From: Paraspadella gotoi
Lineage: Eukaryota > Chaetognatha
Direction: 5' to 3'
Assembly: GCA_051294375.1 (NCBI GenBank)
Contig: CM119265.1
Coordinates: forward strand, 4,099,025-4,163,024
DNA: 64,000 nt
Part shown: positions 47,893 through 58,458 of the stretch, piece after piece
How the letters are laid out: every line of letters starts with the position of its first letter
How positions within the stretch are numbered: the stretch's first letter is position 1
Program-made: the position numbers and the translations under genes
The notes under the pieces: model-generated
The model's input: the letters and a program-made list of their open reading frames with translations, nothing else
Database searches by the model: none
What the model was told of the DNA's origin: nothing

Positions 47893-49420
47893 ATGTCAAC
47901 GAAGTTGTCTTATTGTCTTATTGTCTTATTATCATCGTCGTTGTCTGTTTCTGCGTCATTTGTCTCAACCGTCATCATCGTCTTCGTCGTTGGTCATCGT
48001 TGTTGTCTTTCTGCGTCATTGTCTAAAACTGTCATCGTCTTCATCGTCGTCATCGTTGTTGTCTTTCTGCGTCAATGTCTAAACTGTCATCGTCTTCGTC
48101 GTCGTCGTCATCATCGTTGTCTTTCTGCGTCATTGTCTAAACTGTCATCGTCGTGTCTATCTGCATCATTGTCTCAACGTCATCGTCGTCGTCATCGTCG
48201 TTGTCTTTCTGCGTCATTGTCTCAACCGTCATCGTCGTCGTCATCGTCGTTGTCTTTCTGCATCATGTCTCAACGTGATCGTCGTCGTCATCGTCGTTGT
48301 CTTTCTGCGTCATTGTCTCACCGTCATCGTCGTCGTCATCGTCGTTGTCTTTCTGCGTCATATGTCTCAACCGTCATCGTCGTCGTCATCGTCGTTGTCT
48401 TTCTGCGTCATTGTCTCAACCGTCATCGTCGTCGTCATCGTGTTGTCTTTCTGCGTCATGTCTCAACCGTCATCGCGTCGTAATCGATCGTTGTCTTTCT
48501 GCTCATTGTCTCAACCGTCATCGTCGTCGTCATCGTCGTTGTCTTTCTGCATCATTGTCTCAACCGTTTCATCGTCGTCGTCATCGTCGTTGTCTTCTGC
48601 GTCATTTGTTCAACCGTCATCGTCGTCGTCATCGTCGTTGTCTTTCTGCATCATTGTCTCCAACCGTCATCGTCGTCGTATCGTCGTTGTCTTTCTGCAT
48701 CCTTGTCTCAACCATCATCGTCGTCGTCATCGTCGTTGTCTTCTGCGTCATTGTCTCAACCGTCATCGTCGTCGTCATCGCGTTGTCTTTCTGCATCATT
48801 GTCTCAACCGTATCGTCGTCGTCATCGTCGTTGTCTTTCTGCATCCTTGTCTGCAACCATCATCGTCGTCGTCATCGTCGTTGTCTTTTCTGCGTCATTG
48901 TCTCAACCGTCATCGTCGTCGCATCGTCGTTGTCTTTTCTGCGTCATTGTCTCAACCGTCATCGTCGTCGTCATCGTCGTTGTCTTTCTGCGTCATTGTC
49001 TCAACCGTCATCGTGCGTCGTCATCGTCGTTGTCTTTCTGCGTCATTGTTCAATCCGTCATCGTCGTCGTCATCGTCGTTGTCTTCTGCGTCATTGTCTC
49101 ACCGTCATCGTCTCGTCATCGTCGTTGTCTTTCTGCGTCATTGTCTCAACCGTCATCGTCGTCGTCATCGTCCGTTGTCTTTCTTTCTGCGTCATTGTCT
49201 CAACCGTCATCGTCGTCGTCAATCGTCGTTGTCTTTCTGCGTCATTGTCTCAACCGTCATCGTCGTCGTCATCGTCGTTGTCTTTCTGCGTCATTGTCTC
49301 AACCGTCATCGTCGTCGTCATCGTCGTTGTCTTTCTGCGTCATTGTCTCAACCGTCATCGTCGTCGTCATCGTCGTGTCTTTCTGCCGTCATTGTCTCAA
49401 CCGTCATCATCGTCGGTGAT
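47893..49420 (+). repeat. 49-bp minisatellite array
   Basis: About thirty copies of a 49-bp unit built from gtctttctgcgtcattgtct, caaccgtcat and a cgtcgtcgtcatcgtcgtt block. Because 49 is one more than a multiple of three, every frame cycles through the unit, and all three forward frames stay open for hundreds of codons. Frequent one-base deletions between copies argue against coding. The 397-400 aa frames here should not be annotated as proteins. Confidence 0.95.
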
Positions 49421-49589
49421 TTTTTTTGTCGTGAAGACGCGAAAATCTGTGAAAAATCTCCGAAGTGAGGATGAGCGAGAAAAGAGAGAAAGGAGGTGAA
49501 GAGGTAAGGGGTAAAATACCGATTAAGGGGTGAAAAAGAAAAATTGGGGAGCAAATCTTACGATTAAGGGGCGCGGGTTGAACAATGGA

Positions 49590-49925
49590 GTGTTATGGTT
49601 TTGGGTCAGATTGGGTAGAGTGAGATTGGGTTAAATTGGGTTAGAGTGAGATTGGGTCAAATTGGGTTAGAGTAATTTGGTCAGATTGGGTTAGCAGTGA
49701 GATTGGGTTTAAATTGGGTTAGAGTGAGATTGGGTCATATTGGGTTGAGTAAGATTGGATCAGAGTGGGTTAGAGTGAGATTGGGTTCAAATGGGTAGAG
49801 TGAGATTAAGTCAGCATTGGGTGAAAGTGAGATTTTGGTCAGAGTGGGTTAGAGTGAGATTGGGTCAGATTGGGTTAGAGTGAGATTGGGTCAGATTGGG
49901 TAAATTGGGTTAGAGTGGGATTGTA
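49590..49925 (+). repeat. GATTGGGT(T/C)A minisatellite
   Basis: Irregular alternation of gattgggtcaaattgggtta and gagtgagattgggt units. The right end borders a non-repetitive AT-rich stretch. Confidence 0.9.
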
Positions 49926-50349
49926 GCGGAATAGGGAATCTCGAAGGTTAAATCTGGCGACGTCAAGAGGTCAGCGGCATCGCTCCTGGAATGTACTTTG
50001 GTTTTTTTTCTTTCGAAAAAAAGGGAATATAAGCTCGTTATTGTGGTGGAAAAAAAAAGGAAATTCCACCTAAAAAATAACAAGAAAATATTTTTTTTAT
50101 TTAAAATCGCAGTTGTAAACTTTAACAATTCGAGGAATACATTACGTATAAAACTAGTTTTACACTTTTATACAAATTTTATAATAAGATTAGCTTTAGA
50201 AAAATGAGAAAATCACGAATGGCGAAAGATTCGGAAAAGTACCGTATTAGTAATTTTTGTAATATGTATATATAATTCGTAAACTTTTTCGGTCTCGGTT
50301 TCATGCGAACGTCAATCTAGGGCTTCGAATGAAAGATAAAATTCTCCGG

Positions 50350-50535
50350 AGAAGCGAGAGAAATGGAGAGAGGGAGGAGAGGGAGGAAAGAGAGAGGAGA
50401 GGGAGGAGAGAGGGAGGAATAAGGAGGAGAGGGGAGGAGAGAGAGAGGAGAGGGAGGAGAGAGGGAGGTGAGAGGGACGATAGGGAGGAGAGGGGAGGAG
50501 ATAAGAGGAGAGAGGGATGAGAGGGAGCAGAGAAA

Positions 50536-50590
<55 letters not shown>

Positions 50591-50640
50591 AAGAGAGAGA
50601 GAGGAGAGAGAGAGAGGAGAGAGAGAAGGGAAGGAAAGAG
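50350..50640 (+). repeat. GGA/GA purine tract
   Basis: Nearly 300 bp of purine with GGGAGG and (GA)n blocks. The Arg/Glu and Leu/Ser frames are artefacts. Confidence 0.95.
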
Positions 50641-51342
50641 GGGGGAAAAAAGGGAGAATCAAATCAAATCCTCAGGACGAAGTAAACAATAAAGAAAATC
50701 TATTAAATACAAAATTGCGTAAGTGTGACTTTGTGTATTAGGAAAAGGGCGTCAACTTTTAGAAAAAGATCAGATCTACGACTTCGATATCGTGAATAAA
50801 ATTAGTTCGAGGGTTTTGAATCACAACGGTCCGACGACAGCGACCGATGTAACGTGACTTTCACATATTCACCGGTGAAAGTGAAAGGAAATGACGTCGA
50901 ATACAAAACGAGTTCACGAAGAAAAAAAAGATTTAACCTTGATAGTCGAAGGTCGACACAGCCAGGAGAAAATTAAGTATGTTCTGACGCACGTATCGGT
51001 CTATCTAGTATCTACTGTCTATCTGTATGTCTGAATGTCTGAATGTATTCTGGTCGGTCTGTTGGGCTGTCAGATTTACTGTCTGTTTTTACCTCTTTTT
51101 GATCAAGAGGACTACTCATATTATTATTAATATTATATTTCTGACATAATATTTTTTATCAGATTTTGGGCAAAAAATGTTTTTTTTGGCAAGCAGTGAA
51201 AAAGATTGATCTCCTATAAAGTAAACCAGGCTTGAGTTGTTGTGAGCTGAAACATGTCTGCTATGATAAAAATAAAATCGTTGTACAAATTAAATTAAAA
51301 ACTTTGTGATTCTTACATTAAAATGCTGAAAAATAGCTGGAA

Positions 51343-51659
51343 NNNNNNNNNNNNNNNNNNNNNNNNNNNNNNNNNNNNNNNNNNNNNNNNNNNNNNNNNN
51401 NNNNNNNNNNNNNNNNNNNNNNNNNNNNNNNNNNNNNNNNNNNNNNNNNNNNNNNNNNNNNNNNNNNNNNNNNNNNNNNNNNNNNNNNNNNNNNNNNNNN
51501 NNNNNNNNNNNNNNNNNNNNNNNNNNNNNNNNNNNNNNNNNNNNNNNNNNNNNNNNNNNNNNNNNNNNNNNNNNNNNNNNNNNNNNNNNNNNNNNNNNNN
51601 NNNNNNNNNNNNNNNNNNNNNNNNNNNNNNNNNNNNNNNNNNNNNNNNNNNNNNNNNNN
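51343..51659. other. Assembly gap (317 N)
   Basis: Unsequenced; starts after atagctggaa and ends inside a CGT run. Confidence 1.
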
Positions 51660-52215
51660 CGTCGTCGTCGTCGTCGTCGCCAGCGATTTTTCGGATTCGA
51701 TTCTCGACGTCAAAAACTTCCTCAAATATTCACGGTCATCCCTATGGTTGTCATCATCGTCGTCTTCGTTGCTTTGTCATTTTCGTCGTCATCGTCGTCG
51801 TTGCTATGTCATTGTCGTCGTCATCATCGTTGTCGTCGTAATTTTGTCATTGTCATCGTCGTCGTTGCTTTGTCATTGTTGTCGTCATCATCGTCTTCGT
51901 CGTCGTTGCTTTGTCATTGTCATCGTCATCGTTGACGTCGTCGTCGTCGTTCGGGTCCTTGCTCACGCTCACGCTCACGCTCCTCTCCGTCTCTTAACCC
52001 TCCGCTTTGTCACGCCTCATTTCTTCACGCTCTTTGCTGTTATAATTCCTGACTATTGTTCACAATTGTTCACAAATATATAAACAACCAACAATCAATT
52101 CTGCGACGCTGCATCACTCTTTGACATTTCATCTTCTCTCTTGACAAGAGACTAACGCGTCAGGTGTCACAGCCTCTTCCGATTCTGTCCTTCAATAAAG
52201 TTACTTACTTAGGTG

Positions 52216-52264
<49 letters not shown>

Positions 52265-52895
52265 CTCAATTTCCTTTGAAAAAATTAAAGATTAGTTCAC
52301 AGTTTAAAAATCTCATTTGCATATGGCGGTTTNNNNNNNNNNNNNNNNNNNNNNNNNACCGATTTTTCGATTCGATTCTCGACGTCAAAACTCCTCAAAT
52401 ATTCACGGTCATCCTATGGTTGCTTCAATCTCATTAATCTCGTCTTGTTCTGCTGTCATTTTCGTCGTCATCGTCGTCGTTGCTATGTATTGTCGCGTCA
52501 TCATCGTTGTCGTCGTAATTTTGTCATTGTCATCGTCGTCGTTGCTTTGTCATTGTTGGTCGTCATCATCGTCTTCGTCGTCGTTGCTTTGTCATTGTTC
52601 ATCGTCATCGTTGACGTCGTCGTCGTCGTTCGGGTCCTTGCTCACGCTCACGCTCACGCTCCTCTCCGTCTCTTAACCCTCCGCTTTGTACGCCTCATTT
52701 CTTCACGCTCTTTTGCTGTTATAAGTCCGACTATTGTTCACAATTGTTCAACAAATATATAAACACCAACAATCAATTCTGCACGCTGCATCACTCTCTT
52801 GACATTTCATCTTCTCCTCTTGGACAAGAGACTAACGCGTCAGGTGCACAGCCTTCTTCGATTCTGTCCCTTCAATAAAGTTACTTACTTAGGTG

Positions 52896-52945
<50 letters not shown>

Positions 52946-53020
52946 ACTTCATCGCAATTTCCTTTGAAAAAATTAAAGATTAGTTCACAGTTTAAAAAAT
53001 CTCATTTGCATATGGGGTTT
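51660..53020 (+). repeat. Two tandem copies of a ~670-bp segment around a 25-N gap
   Basis: Segment 51660-52332 (GTC run, gattcgattctcgacgtcaaa, attcacggtcatcc, GTC/GTT block, cgggtccttgctcacgctca, (CT)n, caatttcctttgaaaaaatt, atttgcatatgg) repeats in the same order at 52358-53020. The second copy has many single-base deletions. A 25-N gap separates them (52333-52357). This looks like unmerged overlapping contig ends rather than a true duplication. Confidence 0.8.
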
Positions 53021-53504
53021 TGGTGAAACCGAATCCCTCCTTATATAGAATATATACAAATCAAATCTTATTTATACCCTGACTACACAATAAATCAACT
53101 ATGTCCTATAAAAAATCCATGTCAAATCAGTGATAGTTGATCTAGTTTATGCATTTAGAGCAACTATAGTGGAGACCTTGAGCAGCAAATACTTTTTGAT
53201 CAAACTGTGATAATGCTTGAAAACTCAATATAGGTATCTAGTGTTCTCTTTATGGGAGAAATTTCGTACGTAAAATGATTAGTGTTAAATGATGTGTAGA
53301 TTTTGAAATCGTGGATGTGGAGAACTGAATGTTGTAAACTTTACTATACGTAGAATTTAGTTCATAAAAAATTTCAGAAACTTGTCCATTTTCATCAATT
53401 TTTTAAATTTTTATTTAATAGTTTTTTTTCTATTTTTTTTGCTAGACTTATCTCTGTTTTGTGGATGGGAGTATATACTATTCAATAAAATGCAATTTTC
53501 TTAT

Positions 53505-54560
53505 TTTTTGAAACGTTTATAGTTTCATATGTCGAATCCAAAATATCCAATGCAAAATCTTTTTGTTGTTTTTAGATATGACCGAATATTAGGTCGAAAG
53601 ATGATAAATTTTTTTAAAAAGTTACTTATCATTATTTATTCTATAATTGTAATAAAAAAAAATTTAAAAAATAATAGTACAATAGTTAGTGTTATGTCTC
53701 AAATAAATGGAAAAAAAAAACCTCATTTAAAAATCGAATCGGGAAAGTGGGGTAACTAAGGCTTACCAATGAGCATACTCCACGCCGATTGTTCTCTTCA
53801 ATAATTTTTTTATTTAATACATTTGAAAGGGAAAAAAGGCGAAAATTCAGGAATGCAGGTTATATAAGGGGTACAGATTAATCTGGACTTAACTACATGA
53901 TAAACCATGACCTTTATATCTATGAATGGGGGCAGTAAAGATATCTAAAAAATTTGCATCATTAAAGTCAGTAATGAACCCTTTTTAATGGGCTATTACT
54001 GGAGAAAATATTTTTCTTAATTAAAATGGATGTATAAATAATAAGAATTTAAAATTCTTTGCTATATTTAAAAAAAATTATCAAAAATACAATTTAAACA
54101 CAATGATGTCTTGCTTTGTCAAATAACTTGCCAGCTATATAACTTTTTAAAAACTTTATTATGATAAAACAAGCAGTGTGTCCAAGCTTTTTAGTTTGCA
54201 GTTAAAGATAGATAAAAAATTGCTGATTTTTTTTTCACAACAGAATAAGGTAGATGCTCCAGACTGTTATATATCAAGCTGAAAAACATTTTTGTAATTT
54301 ATCATTTTGATATTTAAAAAGACATTTTCATCAAGCTACCAATATAAATTTTTGCATTGTTTTTTACTTTAATTAAAAAATATTAAGCAGTTTATGGAAA
54401 TAAAAAAAATTTTATATAATAATCAAAATGCAATCAGTCTTATCCTTTTCAAATACAAAAGAAAAAAAAAAATTTCATATGCCTCATTCAAAATTTTTAA
54501 AGCAAAAAACTGTTATACTTTTAACTCTGATTTAAACAAAAGCCGCTGTAAGATTATGGA
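53505..54560 (+). repeat. R6 AT-rich repeat, copy 1
   Basis: A 1-kb AT-rich segment that recurs at 61200-62145 in the same orientation. Shared landmarks are gtttcatatg, aaagatgataaattt, ccacgccgattgttctct and gtgtgtccaagcttttt (the other copy reads gtcgtgtcaagctttttg). No gene is recognised. The frame at 53529-53759 crosses the repeat without a motif. Confidence 0.75.
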
Positions 54561-56011
54561 TTTAATTTAATAAAACTTTTTTAGAAAGGTGGTCTATGAT
54601 TAGGGCTTTTCTTTCAAAAGCTTATTTAATAAAAATTTTTCAAACTACCAGTACAAATCTGTGTTAAATAAAAATTGTTGCAAAGCGGGAGTCTCTCACT
54701 ATTTCTAGTTGATACAATACATTAAATTTTAAAATAAAATTTGACAGAAATTTTTTTAGTCATTTACGAGACAATCACCTTTCAGATGCTAGCCCATCTA
54801 TAAATAAATTGATTTATTTATTTCCCCCAAAAAAGCCCTAATAAAAAAGCTGAAATTTTTTTCAAATTGTTTTGGAAAAATATTTCCTCCGACCTTTGCT
54901 CATTGAGATAATGCGTTTCTGCATAGAAAATCAAAACTATCAAAAAAATAAAAAAAATCAGCCTCTAGAAAAATCGAAAGGCTAGAGCTTGCATTTTTAG
55001 AATTGCACAAATTTTTTTCTTAACTCGAAATCCATATATCTCAAATTCAAAATATTTTTTTCCATAAATCATTCAATCAATTTTTTTCATAATTAAAATG
55101 TTTTTATGATGTTGTTTTGTTTGAAAGAATTGAAAAAAAGTGAAAATATGGTAATTATATAAGGTTTGGAAATACATCAAAAAAATAGATAATTAAACAC
55201 AAAGGGAGTAGAAGGCAGTAATAAACTTCCCATTCATAAAAAAAATTGAAAATGAATTTGATCATATGTTATTTAGATTAATTGAACTAATTACAAACAT
55301 ATGATTCATATAAACTTGAGGAAATTGATGGGTAAAAATATCATCTTGGATTTCGGTTAACATTAAGTATCGTTAAAATTTGTATAATAATATAATATTT
55401 TTTTTTGCATTTATAAAAGCGTCTAAAATTTTGTAAACGTTTGAGCTATATTGCTACATCTTTTTACAACTATTTTTGATCTAGTTAGCTTTTTTGTTGA
55501 TGGTCAAGTGTTATGGTCAGACAGTAGTGTATATCGCACATATTACCAAAAGTAATAATCAATTAATTTGGCTCAGAAACAATTTTAAAGGGACAAAATC
55601 AGCACGAGACAGTAACGCCACGTTATTTTTCATTGTGTCTCACGACGAGTACGTTCAATATTATCCCCTAAGTGGGCGTGACTGTACTGAAACGGGGCGA
55701 TGGGCGCTGAAGTTAGACGTCTGTTGTGTGTTGAAAAAAACTCTCCACCTCTCTAACTTTTATTCTTCTACTATCTTCTCTCAGTAATAATCCTGTACTT
55801 TTATTTTCTACCGACTTTTCTCTTCCCTTCTTTTCAATCGCCTGTGCATCGTTTCCCTTCTGTTTCCTTTTTGGTATTCTTATTCTCGCTAGATGGCGAC
55901 GACCGATGACCGCGCGAAGAGGAATCAAAAATACTGACGCTCTTTGCGAGGGGGCGTTAAAATCGGTGGCCTCTTGTTTCTTTGCGTGAGAGAGAGAGAG
56001 AGAGAGAGAGA
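54561..56011. other. No supported gene
   Basis: AT-rich. A frame at 55494-55787 has mixed composition but no recognisable motif. A GA run leads into the gap at 56012. Confidence 0.5.
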
Positions 56012-56222
56012 NNNNNNNNNNNNNNNNNNNNNNNNNNNNNNNNNNNNNNNNNNNNNNNNNNNNNNNNNNNNNNNNNNNNNNNNNNNNNNNNNNNNNNNNN
56101 NNNNNNNNNNNNNNNNNNNNNNNNNNNNNNNNNNNNNNNNNNNNNNNNNNNNNNNNNNNNNNNNNNNNNNNNNNNNNNNNNNNNNNNNNNNNNNNNNNNN
56201 NNNNNNNNNNNNNNNNNNNNNN
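56012..56222. other. Assembly gap (211 N)
   Basis: Lies in a (GA)n run followed by polyA-rich sequence. Confidence 1.
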
Positions 56223-56337
56223 AAAAAAAAAACCGGAGATAAAAAAGAAAAAAAAAGGAAAGAAAACCTAATTAAGTCGGGATGTTTAAAAAAAAAAGGA
56301 AAAAAAAAACTGTTTGGATTCAATTTTGCTCCGAATT

Positions 56338-57395
56338 TTTAGTCGGCTCTGCTTATCGCGGATTCCGACTCTATAATTCACTTTGTCGGTCCGTCTGTCC
56401 CACCCCAAAAGGTTGTCGGGCAGTCACTTAAATCATGTCATAACATCGAATTATGATAAATTAAGCAAAAAAAAAGAAAAGATGTCGTCCGCCCGTCTGT
56501 CTGTCTGTCTGTCTGAAGGTCCGTCCCACCTTTTCATTAAACTCCAATTACTCGTAATCACGAGTAATTGGAGTAATTGGATGGATTGAAATGAAATTTT
56601 GTGTGTGAGTTGGAAAGTGTGTGATTGAGCTGGATATAAAGTTTCGATGAAATCGTGCCAGTGGAAATGAGTTTAAATGGAAAAAACAAAAGTCCTATTT
56701 ACTTGAAGCATTTTTACTCATAATTATTATATTTATTAAAAATTGGATAGATAAATTGTAGGAGTGGAAAATAATCTAAATTAGAAAACCAAGAAACATA
56801 TTTATTTCAATTTTTAAAAGTTTCCCTCTCTCAATATCTCTGATTGATTGATTGATTGATTGATTAATTTATTGATTGACCAAATTATACCAGTGGACCA
56901 AATTATTCAAGTGACCCAATCTGCAAGTTGACCAAATTATGCCAGTTGATAAAATCATGTCAGTTGACCAAATTATACCTGTTGACCAAATTATGCCGGT
57001 TGACCAAATTATGCCAGAGGAGCAAATTATGCCAGTTGAGCAAATTATGCCACTTGACCAAATTTTGCCAGTTGAGCAAATTATGCCAGTTGACCAAATT
57101 ATGCCAGTTGACCAAATTATACCAGTTAACCAAATTATGCCAGTTAACCAAATTATGCCAGTTGACCAAATTATGCCAGTTGACCAAATTATACCAGTTG
57201 ACCAAATAATGCAACTTGATTAAATTGATAGATCAATTGATTTATAGATTTATTAAGAAGTCTGTTATGATTTGTTATGTTACAATTTGTTATGATCTGT
57301 TAAGATCACAAATTACAAGTCAGAAAAAATTCCCGTGATTTATCATCGGATTAGCTTATTACCGCTTAATTATCGTTTGCTCAAACTAGTTTTCC
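56338..57395 (+). mobile_element. R3 repeat with an internal 18-bp minisatellite
   Basis: The head hairpin AGTCGGCTC...CCGACT (56340-56369), GTCC tract and tttcgatgaaatcgt segment are typical R3. The tail tgctcaaactagttt (57378) is recognisable, although the gcagatccgac TIR is degraded. In place of the usual ATTAAT tract it carries about 19 copies of an 18-bp unit, ttgaccaaattatgccag (56880-57225). The unit is a multiple of three, so several frames stay open; they are not genes. Confidence 0.7.
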
Positions 57396-57639
57396 CCTTT
57401 TTTACCTAGTATTTAGATCTATGGTTTCTCTCTCTCCTCTCTCTCTCTCGTCTCGTGCTCGTTCTCTCGTCTCTCTCTCTCTCTCTCTCTTCTTCATGAG
57501 AAGCAACAAATCAAGGTTTAGTGATATTAACGAAATCATTAGAAGAAAAATATGTTTGAATGTAAAACTTCAGGTTTTGTTTTTTTTCTGAGGCGCGGTT
57601 TACCTCATTTCAAGATGGACCGACTCCGACACCTTGGAC

Positions 57640-57640
57640 A

Positions 57641-57702
<62 letters not shown>
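57640..57702 (+). repeat. GAC microsatellite
   Basis: (GAC)n of about 63 bp, read as poly-Arg or poly-Asp in different frames. Confidence 0.97.
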
Positions 57703-58458
57703 TTTGTTCTTGCCTTAAATTCTCATTTGAATTTCGGCGAATCTTCATTCGTTTTTCTCAGACGCAGAACAAAATTGTTCTTATTTGAGATTTTTTAGGC
57801 ACAAAACGAAACTCAGTGGGTCTCTGACAAACAGAACCAGGCACCACTGTAAACGCTTCTTTCACCTTCCTCACTTGACTGTAGATCTGTTTATTTCTCA
57901 AGTTGCATGAAGCATTGTTTTTATTATTTAATTTTAATTAAGCTAATGCTTTTTTATATCGTCCGAATATTATTTCTATATTCGAACGTTAAACGGCTCT
58001 CTCGGTACAAAACCATTCACTATTTAAGAATAACATGATTCTACAGTAAACCTACTTTCCCCCCCAAAAAAAATCAAACCAATTACATTTCAATTTAAAA
58101 CTAACAATTTCGTTTTCAATTTAAAACTAACAATTTCAATTTCAATTTAAAACCTTTTCAGTAACGATTACACGTCTACCACGCATAATACTCCACCAAA
58201 TCTTTCGTTTTAAAGAACTTAAAATTCGCTTTAAATACTTTTTTAAATTTTAATCTCAAATCGATTTCCTTCAGAGCCCCGAGGATTTACATAGGCTTTT
58301 TTAAAGTTAAATTAAAATTTAATCTGGAATTAAATTAAAAAAAAAAGAAAGAATGAAATTTAGGTCAAACTGACTCCGTTGGATCCAACATAAAAAAAGA
58401 AAATATAATTAATTACGCGCGAATTTTAATCGATTTATTTTCTCTTTTTTCTCCTCAG
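57703..58458. other. Upstream region of the LRR gene
   Basis: AT-rich with no supported frame. It ends in a good splice acceptor (ttttctcctcag, AG 58457-58458), so an upstream, probably untranslated exon of the LRR gene is expected here or earlier. Confidence 0.4.

Noticed and set aside
48275-49499. Open frames of 397 and 400 aa
   Set aside because: They are alternate readings of the 49-bp minisatellite and overlap each other in different frames.
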